Positions 38,001 to 47,175 are shown, numbered from the stretch's first letter. The stretch is 64,000 bases of DNA from Kiritimatiellia bacterium (GCA_017558005.1 JAFYWN010000012.1:25386-89385), one strand, 5' to 3'. The notes: a model not told the origin generated them from the letters alone. Made by a program: numbers and translations.

Positions 38001-39284
38001 CGTGGCGACGAAGCCGTGCTCACGGCAGGCATTCCCTCCACCCGTGCACCGCGCATTCCCGCGCTCACCCGTCCACTCCCCTCCTCGCCAATTTCCCTCC
38101 GCGAAGGCATGGCGCAAGCCTTGCGCAACTACATCGTTCGTCGTGATGCACACAAGACGGTGATTGCGGGCTATCCGTGGTTCTTGGACTGGGGTCGTGA
38201 CACCCTCATCTTCCTGCGTGGCGTCGTTGCTGCAGAGGATTGGGACACGGTCTTCGACACCTTGACGGAATTTGGCCGTTTTGAAAAGGGTGGCACCATC
38301 CCGAATATGATTCGTGGCGAAGACGACGCCAACCGTGAAACGGTGGATGCACCGCTCTGGTTTGCCGTGATTGTTGACGATGTAATCGCCGCCCAAGGCG
38401 CCGAAAAGGTGCTCTCTCACCCGTGTGGCAAGGGCAGAACCCTGCGCGACATTCTCGTGAACATTGCCGAAAACTACGTGAAGGGCACGGCCAACGGCAT
38501 TAAGGCTGACCCCGAGACAGGTCTCGTGTGGGCACCGCACCACTACACTTGGATGGATACCAACTATCCTGCGGGCACGCCACGCAACGGTTATTCGGTG
38601 GAAATCCAAGCCCTCTGGGTACGCTTACTTGACCTGCTCGGCCGCGAAGTCGCCCCGAAATGGAAGCGCCTCGCCTCGAAGGTCCGCCGCAACTTTGCCG
38701 AACTCTTCCCCTTGCCGAATGGCGGTCTCTCTGACTGCCTCTATGCAGAACAAGGCGTTAGCGCACGTTATGCCGATCCGGATGATGCGGTGCGTCCCAA
38801 TCAGCTCTACGCAGTCACATTGGGCCTGCTGAAGACCAATCGCGACCTCGCCATTTCGGTGCTCAATGCGACCGAGTGCCTGCTCTCGCCTGGCGCCATT
38901 CGTACGCTCGCCGATCGTCCGGTGCGTCGCGCACTGCCCATCTATCGCGATGGCGTGCTACTCAATGACCCACACAATCCCTACTGGGGACGCTACGAAG
39001 GCGATGAAGACACCCGTCGTAAGCCGGCCTATCACAACGGCACTGGGTGGACCTTCCCCTTCCCGCTCTATGCCGAAGCACTCTTCCTCACCTATGGCGA
39101 AGATGCACGTCGTGCCGCAAAGGCACTCTTGGCCTCGGCAGAGTTCTTGGTCAACAAGGATTGCGTGACCCAGTTGCCTGAATGCGTTCAGGGTAATGCG
39201 CCGCACGAACCCTGCGGCACGGGCGCACAAGCGTGGGGTGTCTCAGAACTCCTCCGCGTGTTGGTCTTCCTCGAAAATAACTAA
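35028..39284 (+). CDS. Bifunctional glycogen debranching enzyme (GH13 + GH133)
   Basis: A 1418-residue cytoplasmic enzyme. The N-terminal part (about 130-560) is a GH13 alpha-amylase-type domain with the four conserved regions: MDLPANHTGW, GFRCDAGYM (nucleophile Asp), FLLEGLGG (acid/base Glu) and HFAETHDNNR. The C-terminal part (about 1020-1418) is an amylo-1,6-glucosidase domain (GDE_C/GH133) with GYPWFLDWGRDTLIFLRG and IPNMIRGEDD. The combination resembles the eukaryotic debranching enzyme, with a 4-alpha-glucanotransferase and a 1,6-glucosidase in one chain. The middle (560-1010) is beta-rich and unassigned. It is transcribed alone and followed by a hairpin. Confidence 0.9.
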   Translation: MKQEPAAGEKLLRWVGDTLEVKVFCAGNEVGRGTMVFRTNIGAAAIHQAEVLAHVDENRLISGDDWHDIPMTPVGKGVWTVKVPLLEVGIFEGKACFIREGNPEPLWTEGLGNTIIKVAPAHTAAGNMIYAAFVRQFSPATLSAPIASTAHAKEETALDNAGYTVIPPSGTFRALIRHLDHICVDLGFRGLLLLPIHPTPTTFARMGRFGSPFAGRDFLDIDPALAEFDTSATPLDQFHELVGAVHARGASLFMDLPANHTGWAATFQIHHPEWYRRNVDGSFHSPGAWGVTWEDLVELDYSKPELRRAIADVFLYWCRQGVDGFRCDAGYMIPKSAWDVIVALVRREYPDTVFLLEGLGGPMDVTESLIGTSGLDWAYSEMFQTYDRSAFEAMLPEMLRLSEQRGPLVHFAETHDNNRLAATSPAWSRLRLSLSALLSQQGSFGITAGVEWYAREKIDVHGCGGLNWGAEDNACGLIRRLNAILRTHPLFGSATSLLQLQHGGGNVLAVLRRRAGHAPLLILANLDWQQCQTVSYCGTHFPERVAYDLLSGHSMVLNPEGIQLAPGQVCCLSANPSDLTAIDAATRQRGSSPVHGMLQRLRRVMAMRTLQWLGEPIPETEDGEALATRFIQDPVAFTQTASGLPRAITMQLPSDHHRDVMVPPGKLLYISSPVPFRAQLRNTAGDVVSEGRAIAMADGGYGVMLPVYRCYSPIAHQPRRTERLTLSTEIYTPNAVENHTSSVFALAEGVHSGLLRRRFSGLDVKALGDARLLLTNGTGAMGQIRLKWGDIRSQYDCLLALNRHATVPDDRQVFFTRCRAWIVCNGYSTPLAGPCLEHVTVAPDGSAAEWKFAAPCGMGRRVPIALRVALEPGNNRVVLRFRRDKASKPWRDPDVSVGLILRPDIEWRNFHCKTKAYTGPETEWPKALTNLPNGFGFRPEPKMELSMVMPKADWNPEPEWTYSVGHPEEAARGQDAASDLWSPGWFHIELNRGDEAVLTAGIPSTRAPRIPALTRPLPSSPISLREGMAQALRNYIVRRDAHKTVIAGYPWFLDWGRDTLIFLRGVVAAEDWDTVFDTLTEFGRFEKGGTIPNMIRGEDDANRETVDAPLWFAVIVDDVIAAQGAEKVLSHPCGKGRTLRDILVNIAENYVKGTANGIKADPETGLVWAPHHYTWMDTNYPAGTPRNGYSVEIQALWVRLLDLLGREVAPKWKRLASKVRRNFAELFPLPNGGLSDCLYAEQGVSARYADPDDAVRPNQLYAVTLGLLKTNRDLAISVLNATECLLSPGAIRTLADRPVRRALPIYRDGVLLNDPHNPYWGRYEGDEDTRRKPAYHNGTGWTFPFPLYAEALFLTYGEDARRAAKALLASAEFLVNKDCVTQLPECVQGNAPHEPCGTGAQAWGVSELLRVLVFLENN

Positions 39285-39292
39285 ACCACCGA

Positions 39293-39357
39293 TCGGCTAC
39301 AAGCCTTTGCCCGTCCATCTCCCGACGGGTAATGGCGACTGTAGCCGACCTGTTTTT
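39293..39357 (+). terminator. Two-step hairpin terminator of the debranching gene
   Basis: TCGGCTACA (39293-39301) pairs with TGTAGCCGA (39340-39348). An inner stem, CCCGTC (39310-39315) with GACGGG (39324-39329), is enclosed. TGTTTTT follows. Confidence 0.75.
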
Positions 39358-39373
39358 ATCGTGTCTATTTCCT

Positions 39374-41152
39374 ATGGCGCTCATCACGTTACATAATGTC
39401 ACCGTTGGTTTCGGCAATGCCCCGGTCCTCTCCGACATCTCCCTCTCCATTGAACCCAATGCACGCGCTTGTATCACGGGGCGCAATGGCGAAGGTAAGT
39501 CCACCCTCTTAAAGGTCATTGCAGGATTATTGAAACCCGACTCGGGCGAAATCATCCGCGACACAGCCCTTCGCGTGGCCTACTTGCCCCAGGACGTTCC
39601 CGCAGATCGCCCTGGCACGGTGGAAGAAATCCTCGGCGCCGCAGTCGCAGATGAGGACCGACTGCATGTAGCACGCGCCGTGGCGTCGCGTCTCTCCTTG
39701 CCATTAGAAGCGGAATTTAACGCCCTTTCTGGCGGCATGCGCCGTCGTGTCCTCTTGGGATGTGCCCTCGCAACAGAGCCCCACCTCCTCCTTTTGGACG
39801 AACCGACCAACCACTTAGACATCACCTCGATTCGTTGGTTAGAACAATTTCTTGCCACAGCGCCCTTCGCCTGTCTCTTCATTACGCACGACCGCGCCTT
39901 CTTAAAATCCGTCGCCAAGACCGTCTTTGACTTGGACCGCGGGCTCTTATCGGGTTGGGACTGCGACTATGCCACCTTCCTCCGTCGCAAAGCCGATCTC
40001 CTCGCCGATGAAGCAGTCTATTGGGAACGCAAATCCAAGAAACTCTCCGAAGAAGAAGCCTGGTTGCGTCGTGGCGTCAAGGCACGTACTTGCCGTAATG
40101 AGGGGCGTGTTGCCGCCTTGATGAAACTCCGCCAAGAATTTGCCCAACGTCGCACCCAAAGCGACACAGCGACCCTCAATCTCGCCTCTGAAGGCGGTCG
40201 TTCGGGGGATATTGTCTACAAATGCGATGGCGTCTCTTTCGGTTATAACCCCGACAAGCCCCTCTTAAAAGAGGTCTCCCTGCGCATTTTACGAGGCGAA
40301 CGCATCGGCATTTTGGGTGAAAATGGCGCAGGTAAGACCACCCTTCTCAAACTCCTTTTAGGTCAACTCACCCCACAGTGCGGTACCCAAAAGATCGGCA
40401 CCAACGTCAAACCCGCCTTCTTTGACCAATTACGCGGTACGCTTGATTTGGAAGCGACGGTCGTTGAGAATGTCGCCGAAGGCAAAGAATTTGTCACCGT
40501 GGGTGGCGTCCGCAAGCACATCTTTGGTTATTTGGGAGACTTTCTCTTCACGCCAGAGCGCGCACGCACCCCAGTGAAGGCGCTGAGTGGCGGCGAACGC
40601 GCCCGCCTCCTACTTGCGCGTCTCTTCCTCAATCCTGGCAATCTCCTCATTATGGACGAGCCCACCAATGACCTCGACGTGGAGACATTGGAACTTTTGG
40701 AAGAAGAGCTCGCCAATATGGATGGGACCTTACTCCTCGTGTCACATGACCGCGAATTCATTGACCGCGTGGCGACCTCGGTTATCGTGATTGAAGAGGG
40801 TAAAGTCGCGATGTATCCGGGCGGTTATTCCGATTGGCAAGCCGTTAAAGCACGTCAAATCGCCGCCGCTCCTAAGGCAGAGGCGCAAGCCGAAAAGGCG
40901 CAGCCCAAACCCAAACGCGACAATGCCGCGACACGTCTCTCTTACAAAGAACAGCAATTGCTCAAAACCCTCCCTGGCGAGATTGACCGTTTGGAACAAG
41001 AAATCGCCACTTGCAATGAGCAGCTCGTAGCCCCAGATGCAGACTATGCCGCCCTTTCGGCGCGTCTTGCCACCGCACAAGCCCAACTCGATGCCGCCTT
41101 TGAACAATACTGCGAAATCGAAGAAAAGGCGCAAGCGCTTGGCATCTCCTAA
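39374..41152 (+). CDS. ABC-F family ATPase
   Basis: A 592-residue soluble tandem ABC protein. ABC1 has GRNGEGKS and LSGGMRRRV, with LLLDEPTNHLD as Walker B. ABC2 has GENGAGKT, LSGGERARL and LIMDEPTNDLD. A charged linker of about 80 residues joins them, and a C-terminal coiled coil follows (about 525-592, SYKEQQLLKTLPGEIDRLEQEI). There are no membrane segments. ABC-F proteins act on the ribosome (EttA, Uup) or protect it from antibiotics. The C-terminal coiled coil favours the Uup type. Start at 39374 fits the family; no clear Shine-Dalgarno precedes it. Confidence 0.93.
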   Translation: MALITLHNVTVGFGNAPVLSDISLSIEPNARACITGRNGEGKSTLLKVIAGLLKPDSGEIIRDTALRVAYLPQDVPADRPGTVEEILGAAVADEDRLHVARAVASRLSLPLEAEFNALSGGMRRRVLLGCALATEPHLLLLDEPTNHLDITSIRWLEQFLATAPFACLFITHDRAFLKSVAKTVFDLDRGLLSGWDCDYATFLRRKADLLADEAVYWERKSKKLSEEEAWLRRGVKARTCRNEGRVAALMKLRQEFAQRRTQSDTATLNLASEGGRSGDIVYKCDGVSFGYNPDKPLLKEVSLRILRGERIGILGENGAGKTTLLKLLLGQLTPQCGTQKIGTNVKPAFFDQLRGTLDLEATVVENVAEGKEFVTVGGVRKHIFGYLGDFLFTPERARTPVKALSGGERARLLLARLFLNPGNLLIMDEPTNDLDVETLELLEEELANMDGTLLLVSHDREFIDRVATSVIVIEEGKVAMYPGGYSDWQAVKARQIAAAPKAEAQAEKAQPKPKRDNAATRLSYKEQQLLKTLPGEIDRLEQEIATCNEQLVAPDADYAALSARLATAQAQLDAAFEQYCEIEEKAQALGIS

Positions 41153-41157
41153 CCCAT

Positions 41158-41192
41158 CCCCCAACCGCTCCAAATGGAAGGGCGGTTGGGGA
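41158..41192 (+). terminator. Strong hairpin after the ABC-F gene
   Basis: CCCCAACCGC pairs with GCGGTTGGGG, starting 5 bases after the stop codon. There is no T-run, so it may be Rho-linked or a 3-prime stabiliser. The remaining 250 bases up to mreB hold no gene that I can support. Confidence 0.55.
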
Positions 41193-41419
41193 CAAATTCC
41201 CCCTATAGTTATTAAGGTAAGGAATTACCCAGCCGATGCCCACACGCGGTTTTTAGAAAACTTTTTCATCCACGCATCTGCGGGGTTACATTCGGCAATT
41301 TTGCAAAAGTCTGCATAACTCATTGATTTTCAACGCTTTTCAACTTAGACAAAACCTCGCATACCGTCGTCAAAAAAGACGCGCCTTTTTGTGATAAGTT
41401 GCGGAAAATGCGTGAGATA

Positions 41420-41428
41420 TGCTATCTT
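41420..41428 (+). promoter_or_regulatory. Extended -10 promoter of mreB
   Basis: TGCTATCTT is an extended -10; TTGCGG 18 bp upstream is a weak -35. The start codon is 30 bases downstream, behind AAGGAG. Confidence 0.55.
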
Positions 41429-41458
41429 ATATGTGATATTCATTTTTAAGGAGTTTTT

Positions 41459-42502
41459 ATGCTCGGTATCTTCAAGCGATTAATGGGCGCACTTTCTTGC
41501 GACATCGGCATTGACCTCGGCACGGCAAATACCTTGGTATTCATCAAGGGCCAGGGTGTTGTTATCCGCGAACCTTCCGTGGTGGCCATGCAACAAGGCA
41601 CCAAGAAGATTCTCGCCGTCGGCGCAGAAGCAAAGCGTATGCTCGGTCGTACGCCTGGCAACATTGTGGCGGTTCGCCCGATGAAGTCTGGTGTGATCGC
41701 AGACTTTGAAATCACGGAAGCAATGATCCGCTACTTCATCTCCAAGGCTCGCAACCACAAGATGATGCAGTTCTTGCGTCCGCGCGTCGTAATCGCTACG
41801 CCCTCTGAAATCACCGAAGTGGAACGTCGCGCCGTGAAGGAAGCGGCGACCCATGCAGGTGCTCGCGATGTGACGTTGATTGAAGAACCCATGGCTGCAG
41901 CAATTGGCGTGGGCCTCCCCGTGGAAGAACCGGCAGGTAACCTCATCGTTGATATCGGTGGCGGTACCTGTGAAGTGGCCCTCATCTCCTTGGCAGGTAT
42001 TGCACAGGCGAAGAGCGTTCGCGTCGGCGGTGACACGATGGATGACTGCATCATGAACTACATGCGTCGTGTTTACAACCTCCTCATCGGTGAACGTATG
42101 GCCGAAGACATCAAGGTCTCCATCGGCTCTGCCTACCCGCTGAAGGACGAAATGAGCATGGAAGTGCGCGGTCGTGACTTGGTGGCTGGTTTGCCGAAGA
42201 CCCTGCTCGTGGGCTCCGAAGAAATTCGCGAAGCCTTGAAGGACCCCGTCACGGCAATCGTGGATGCCGTTCGTGCGATTTTGAACGAAGCCAAGCCGGA
42301 ACTCGCCAGTGACCTTGTGGACCGCGGCATCGTACTCTCTGGTGGTTCGGCGCTCTTGCGTGGCCTTGACCGTTTGATTGCGGCCCAAACAGGCTTGCCG
42401 GTGATTGTGGCAGACGACCCGCTCTCAGGGGTGGCCAATGGCACTGGACGCGTGCTTGATGAATTAGACTTCTACAAAGCACATACCATCCAGCCTGACT
42501 AA
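41459..42502 (+). CDS. mreB: Rod-shape protein MreB
   Basis: Actin-like filament protein that guides lateral wall synthesis. The 347 residues include the actin-fold nucleotide loops [33 protein letters not shown] and [15 protein letters not shown], plus the conserved [19 protein letters not shown]. The N-terminal amphipathic stretch [10 protein letters not shown] may bind membrane. First gene of the mreB-mreC-mreD-mrdA run. A 118-base gap with a hairpin separates it from mreC, which may lower downstream expression. Confidence 0.98.
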   Translation: MLGIFKRLMGALSCDIGIDLGTANTLVFIKGQGVVIREPSVVAMQQGTKKILAVGAEAKRMLGRTPGNIVAVRPMKSGVIADFEITEAMIRYFISKARNHKMMQFLRPRVVIATPSEITEVERRAVKEAATHAGARDVTLIEEPMAAAIGVGLPVEEPAGNLIVDIGGGTCEVALISLAGIAQAKSVRVGGDTMDDCIMNYMRRVYNLLIGERMAEDIKVSIGSAYPLKDEMSMEVRGRDLVAGLPKTLLVGSEEIREALKDPVTAIVDAVRAILNEAKPELASDLVDRGIVLSGGSALLRGLDRLIAAQTGLPVIVADDPLSGVANGTGRVLDELDFYKAHTIQPD

Positions 42503-42508
42503 TCACTC

Positions 42509-42542
42509 AATGGCACCGTCGTGAAATTCACACGGTGCCATT
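42509..42542 (+). terminator. Attenuator-like hairpin between mreB and mreC
   Basis: AATGGCACCGT (42509-42519) and ACGGTGCCATT (42532-42542) are perfect 11-bp complements. No T-run follows, so it is better read as a processing or attenuation hairpin that sets mreB above mreCD. Confidence 0.6.
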
Positions 42543-42619
42543 AAGTCTCCCCCCTACGCCTCTTTCACAACGCTACTCAGTGTCGGTTTTGTCCGACAAT
42601 TTATGAGGTCTATTCTCAT

Positions 42620-43477
42620 ATGCGTCGTCGCTTTCTTCCCTTCTTTTTAATCTTCCTTGCGATTGCCGCATTTGTTGGGGCGAATAGCCACGTTCGTGCA
42701 TTCTGCACAGAGGTCACCTATCCCTTTCAACGCATCCTCAATTGGGCGGGAGACCACATCTCCGCGCGCTTTGCCGCCGCATGGCGTGGCTTTTGTGATG
42801 GTGCCACACGTGATACAACGGCGGTTGAGATTGACCGTTTACGCGTGATGCTTCAGGCGACCGAATCCATCATTCACGAAAATGACGCCCTCCGAAAGGC
42901 GCTTGACTGGAAGACGCAACAACCCGCCACCGTCATCGCCGCACCAGTGTGGTCACACGGAGGTGGCCTCGGCGTGTGGCCAAAGCTCAAGCTTGCGGCG
43001 GGCTCTTTGCGCGGCATCCAACCCGGTGACACCGTATTAGTCCCCGAGGGACTCGTTGGGCGCATCGATGAAAATGTTACCTTACACACCAGCGAGGTCG
43101 TCTTACTCTCAGACCCTGCGTGTCGAGTCGCGGCAGAAGTCCCTGGTGGCGCCAAAGGTATCATCCAAGGCACGCAAGGGATTGACTTCGCAAAGGAAGA
43201 AAACGAACCCTTGTTGTACCTGACGCATCCGCTTTCCATGCGCTTCATTGCACGAAATGTCAGCCTGCAACCTGGACAAGTCATTTTCACAGAGGGCAGT
43301 GGCGGACTCTTTCCGCGCGGCTTGAAAATCGGCACGGTGATTGAACGTCGTGAAGATGCGGCCAATCTGCTATCCGAGGTCTTAGTCGAGCCCGCCGTTG
43401 AGCCGACTACGCTTACAACCGTTTTTGTGTTGACGCGCCCCCAAGTGAAAGAGGAGCAAAGCGACAATGCGCGTTGA
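42620..43477 (+). CDS. mreC: Rod-shape protein MreC
   Basis: Bitopic periplasmic scaffold of the elongasome, 285 residues. One N-terminal membrane helix (about residues 4-22) is followed by a coiled coil (IDRLRVMLQATESIIHENDALRKAL) and the paired beta domain (GDTVLVPEGLVGRIDE, VILLSDPACRVAAEV-like, GLFPRGLKIGTV). It overlaps mreD by 11 bases. Confidence 0.95.
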   Translation: MRRRFLPFFLIFLAIAAFVGANSHVRAFCTEVTYPFQRILNWAGDHISARFAAAWRGFCDGATRDTTAVEIDRLRVMLQATESIIHENDALRKALDWKTQQPATVIAAPVWSHGGGLGVWPKLKLAAGSLRGIQPGDTVLVPEGLVGRIDENVTLHTSEVVLLSDPACRVAAEVPGGAKGIIQGTQGIDFAKEENEPLLYLTHPLSMRFIARNVSLQPGQVIFTEGSGGLFPRGLKIGTVIERREDAANLLSEVLVEPAVEPTTLTTVFVLTRPQVKEEQSDNAR

Positions 43478-44006
43478 GCAATTTTGGTCAACTGCGTGGC
43501 TCTTTATCCTTCCGGCCCTCCTCACGGCCGTTTGCCTGACCTTCCTCCCACAAACACCCGTCATGCAACTCCCCGTCCCAACGCTTTGGACGGCCTATTG
43601 GTTGCTCACGCGTCCCACCAAACAGACCTTTTGGCCAGGCATGTGGACTGCGGTTTTGTGCGAAACGGCATGGGATATTCCCCCAGGCGCGTGTCTCACC
43701 TTCTTCATTCTCTTCTGGCGTGGCATTCGCTTCTATCGCGACCTTCTCCCCTTTCGCCCGACGCCTTACCATGGTCTGCTTTGTGGTGTTGTCTTACTGC
43801 CCCTCCTCTACCTGTGGATTTGGCTTTATGCCCTTTTGTGGCCCCTCCTTTCAGACACCAAGCCCCTGATGCCCTCGCTCATCAATCTCATCTTATTGCC
43901 AGCTGTAGGCGCATTAGGTGGCAGTGCCATCTTTGCCTTAGCCCAACAGACCGACTTCCTTATTTTCACCCCCAATCCACAAGACCTCCGCGAAGATGAA
44001 AATTGA
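43467..44006 (+). CDS. mreD: Rod-shape protein MreD
   Basis: A polytopic membrane partner of MreC and PBP2, 179 residues with about five hydrophobic segments. Primary sequence conservation is low, as usual for MreD, so the call leans on hydropathy, length and position between mreC and mrdA. GAGGAG precedes the ATG inside mreC; the end overlaps mrdA by 11 bases. Confidence 0.85.
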   Translation: MRVEQFWSTAWLFILPALLTAVCLTFLPQTPVMQLPVPTLWTAYWLLTRPTKQTFWPGMWTAVLCETAWDIPPGACLTFFILFWRGIRFYRDLLPFRPTPYHGLLCGVVLLPLLYLWIWLYALLWPLLSDTKPLMPSLINLILLPAVGALGGSAIFALAQQTDFLIFTPNPQDLREDEN

Positions 44007-45816
44007 GAAATTTACACCTCAAACCCTGATTCGCGCGTGGCGATTATGGCTTCTGGGCGCCCTTTTCCTTGCGGGCTTTTCCACGTTGATTTGGCGTCTG
44101 TGGAATGTGCAAGTCTTAGATAGTCCACAATACGGCGCGGCACAATCTGCACAAAGTTTCCGTTATGTGGAAATTCCAGGCCTTCGTGGGCGCATTTTAG
44201 ATCGTAATGATGAGGTGCTCGCTGAGAATCGTCCTGCCTATGCAGTGGCGCTCTATTGCGAAGAATTACGTTCTGCGGGACGTTACACCACGCTTGCCGC
44301 CGATGCGCTCATTGACCAACTCGCCCTCCGCTTAGGATTGCCGCGCACCCTGACGCGCGAACAGGTGGCCACGCACATTCGCACCAGCTTGCCAATGCCA
44401 TTAATCCTTTGGCAAGACGTTGACTATCGCACCATTGCCTACCTTTCCGAGTGGGCCGAAGAACTTCCTGGTGTGACCGTCCTCCCCATGCCCAAGCGCA
44501 TCTATCCCAATGGTGCACTGGCGGCACACACGATTGGTTACGTCGGTGCGCCCGGCAAAAAACTCTCCAACTTCACCACCAGCGGACGCAAGTGGAACTA
44601 CCGCCTTCCCGAATTACGCGGTCGCGCGGGACTTGAATCCCGTTATGACGCAATCCTCGCTGGAAAGAGTGGCGAGGAAAACCTCCGCGTGGACTCTCGT
44701 GGGTACACCCGCGAACGGTGGGTCTGCGAGAAGGCCGTCCCGGGCAAGGACTTAAAGACCACGCTTGATGTGCGTCTTCTGCGCGTGGCAGAATCTGCTT
44801 TGGCGGGACGCCCTGGTGCTGTTGTGGCATTAGACCCGCGCAATGGTGACGTCTTGGTATTGACCTCTATGCCAGGTTATGACCTAAACGCCATGATTCC
44901 TCCCCACGCAGGCGCTACGCTTGCCCGATTAAATGTTGAGCCTGGGCTTCCCTTCATCAATCGTGCCATCCAAGCACAGTATGCGCCTGGTTCCGTTTTC
45001 AAACCCTTTGTGGCAATTGCAGGACAAGAACGTGGCCATAACCCAGACATCCTCTATGACTGCCGAGGCATCTACACGGAGTACAACTGCAGGCTTCGTT
45101 GCGCCCAACGTTACGGCCATGGTGAGCTTGACCTTCGCCAAGCGATTATGAAATCGTGCAATCCTTATTTTTGTACGATGGGCACCCACATTGGCATTGA
45201 GGCGATTATCCAAATCGCGAAAGAGGTTGGGTTTGGCGCCACGACTGGTATTGATTTGCCTGCAGAAACAAAAGGGTTTATTCCTTCACCCGAATGGAAG
45301 CTGCGTCGCCACAAGAGCAAGTGGAATCCCGTTGACACTGCGCAGTGTGCCATCGGCCAAGGCGCCATCACCGCCACGCCCCTTCAAGTCGCCCACGCAA
45401 CAGCCGCCATTGCAATGCGTGGCAAGATTTATCGCCCTCGATTGGTAAACTTCGGGAAGGCAGAGGGCGAACTCCTTCGTGAGCTTGCGTGGCATCCACG
45501 CTCTGTGACAGAAGTCATTGAGGGCATGAAGATGACCGTGCGCGCGGGTACGGGTCAAACCATGCAAGTGGACGGTGTCAGTGTGGCGGGCAAAACTGGA
45601 ACCGCTGAATATATGGATCGCGGGGTGCGCAGAAAACACGTTTGGTGCACCGCCTTTGCACCGGCAGATAATCCTGAAATTGTCGTCTGCGTGATGTTGG
45701 ACAACGGCATCGGTGGTGGTCGAGATGCAGGTCCAGTCGTCCAAAAGGTCTTGGCGACCTACTTCAAAACCAATGCCACCGTAGTCACCGCCGACGACGA
45801 TACGCTCAGCGACTAA
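43996..45816 (+). CDS. mrdA: Penicillin-binding protein 2 (elongasome transpeptidase)
   Basis: Class B PBP of 606 residues that cross-links lateral wall peptidoglycan. One N-terminal membrane helix (about 15-38), a pedestal region with RGRILDRNDEVLAENRPAYA, and the transpeptidase domain follow. Catalytic motifs are SVFK (Ser333, Lys336), SCN and KTGTAEY. Its position after mreD is canonical. The RodA partner is not in the window; the next gene is a methyltransferase. Confidence 0.96.
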   Translation: MKIEKFTPQTLIRAWRLWLLGALFLAGFSTLIWRLWNVQVLDSPQYGAAQSAQSFRYVEIPGLRGRILDRNDEVLAENRPAYAVALYCEELRSAGRYTTLAADALIDQLALRLGLPRTLTREQVATHIRTSLPMPLILWQDVDYRTIAYLSEWAEELPGVTVLPMPKRIYPNGALAAHTIGYVGAPGKKLSNFTTSGRKWNYRLPELRGRAGLESRYDAILAGKSGEENLRVDSRGYTRERWVCEKAVPGKDLKTTLDVRLLRVAESALAGRPGAVVALDPRNGDVLVLTSMPGYDLNAMIPPHAGATLARLNVEPGLPFINRAIQAQYAPGSVFKPFVAIAGQERGHNPDILYDCRGIYTEYNCRLRCAQRYGHGELDLRQAIMKSCNPYFCTMGTHIGIEAIIQIAKEVGFGATTGIDLPAETKGFIPSPEWKLRRHKSKWNPVDTAQCAIGQGAITATPLQVAHATAAIAMRGKIYRPRLVNFGKAEGELLRELAWHPRSVTEVIEGMKMTVRAGTGQTMQVDGVSVAGKTGTAEYMDRGVRRKHVWCTAFAPADNPEIVVCVMLDNGIGGGRDAGPVVQKVLATYFKTNATVVTADDDTLSD

Positions 45817-45868
45817 CCCCACCCTCGCCTCAGCCCCCATTTGAATCGTATTAACCCAAAGTTCCATT

Positions 45869-47047
45869 ATGTTAACCATCTCCCTCACCCGTCATCCACA
45901 CGCCAGAAAAGAACTCCTGCTGGATAAAACACTCCGCGTTGTCTCGCGCAGTGGATTGAATCCCACCGAAACTGCATTAATCGGTTGCCTCCCTGCGTTG
46001 AAGAAGGCCGCCACACCGCACAGCGCACCGCTCTTTTTGGGTGGACGCACAGGCGCCGTGGCGATGGCAACATGGTTGCTCTGCGGCGATATCCTCCGTG
46101 GCAACCTCACGATTCACACCTTTGATGCACACACCCTCCAAACCCTTTCGCGCAATCTGACCGAAAATCACGCACCTGAAAGCCTCGTCAAAGCTGTGGC
46201 AGAGACCGACCTTACAGCGCTTGCCGCGCCGTCTTCCTTGGTCTTTTGGCAGATGACGCGAGGCGATGGCACGGCAGAACGCGACCTTGAAACGTTGGAG
46301 CAACTCTTCACGCCGCCGACCGCAGGTCCGCGTCAGTTCCTCATTGCCGCCGATGAACTCAATGAGACCTTCCTCAAGCGCTTCCGCAAACACTGCGATA
46401 GCGTCACCGTTCGTCGCCAAGGCACCATCACCCTCCTTCAAGGTACCCTTGCCAAACCGATTGAATCGGCTGACCGCGCCGAGCGCATGGCGACCTTTGA
46501 GGTCTCATTAAAGGGCCATGAACCGATTACACTCGTCACCTTACCGGGATGTTTCTGCCATCGACGTGCCGACATGGGCGGCTTGGCCTTGACCGAAATC
46601 GTCGCCGAACACGTCAGCTTTGACAAAGGCGATCGCATCATGGACATGGGCTGCGGCTGCGGCATGGACGGCATTCTCTTGGCCACCGCCTTCCCTGAGA
46701 AGCAATTGAAGATTGACTATCAGGACTCGAATCGTTGCGCCTATGACTCCGCGAAGGAAAACCTAAAGCGTTATCCGCACGCCTCCAAGCTGATCTTCTC
46801 CGCCGATGGCGAAGGGAAAGGGGCGAGCTACGACCTCTTCCTCGCGAATCCGCCCTACTTTGGCGACTGGCGTATCGCAGAATTCTTCATTGAAACTGCG
46901 TCTAAGCTCTTGAAAAAGGGTGGCTTGCTCGCCTTCGTCTCCAAGCGTGAAGGCAAACCCCTTGAGCTCATGCAGAAGGCAGGCTTTGACCAACTCGGTA
47001 CCTTCTCACGCCGTGGCTATACCGTGTTGCTCATGACACGTCGCTAA
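45869..47047 (+). CDS. RsmC/RlmG-like class I methyltransferase
   Basis: A 392-residue protein. The N-terminal half (1-200) looks like a degenerate methyltransferase domain, as in RsmC. The C-terminal half (about 215-392) has the SAM loop MDMGCGCGMDGILLA and the catalytic NPPYFGDW motif. The family makes m2G in rRNA. The start lacks a Shine-Dalgarno. The stop codon lies in a tandem duplication at 47033-47078. Confidence 0.85.
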   Translation: MLTISLTRHPHARKELLLDKTLRVVSRSGLNPTETALIGCLPALKKAATPHSAPLFLGGRTGAVAMATWLLCGDILRGNLTIHTFDAHTLQTLSRNLTENHAPESLVKAVAETDLTALAAPSSLVFWQMTRGDGTAERDLETLEQLFTPPTAGPRQFLIAADELNETFLKRFRKHCDSVTVRRQGTITLLQGTLAKPIESADRAERMATFEVSLKGHEPITLVTLPGCFCHRRADMGGLALTEIVAEHVSFDKGDRIMDMGCGCGMDGILLATAFPEKQLKIDYQDSNRCAYDSAKENLKRYPHASKLIFSADGEGKGASYDLFLANPPYFGDWRIAEFFIETASKLLKKGGLLAFVSKREGKPLELMQKAGFDQLGTFSRRGYTVLLMTRR

Positions 47048-47078
47048 ACCGAGGCATGACACGTCGCTAAACTGAGGC
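47033..47078 (+). repeat. 23-bp tandem duplication spanning a stop codon
   Basis: ATGACACGTCGCTAAAC and six more bases at 47033-47055 are repeated at 47056-47078 with one difference. The first copy contains the end of the methyltransferase gene (MTRR-stop), so the second is a decayed duplicate of the gene terminus. Confidence 0.85.
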
Positions 47079-47097
47079 AAAGCCCCCGAAAACAATT

Positions 47098-47135
47098 GAA
47101 GCGTCAGCACCAATCCTGCTGACGCTTCAGTTTTT
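47098..47135 (+). terminator. Terminator after the RsmC-like gene
   Basis: GAAGCGTCAGCA (47098-47109) pairs with TGCTGACGCTTC (47118-47129) and is followed by AGTTTTT. A-rich flanks may let it serve the convergent recD2 gene also. Confidence 0.92.
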
Positions 47136-47175
47136 CCCTCGCCACACTTAGGCGCAGTTTAAACGTTTCAATCGC

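Noticed and set aside
35028..47047. GC-skew switch at 34 kb
   Set aside because: By eye the plus strand looks C-rich on both sides of 34 kb, so I could not confirm a skew inversion; this needs computation and is not used as evidence for the origin.
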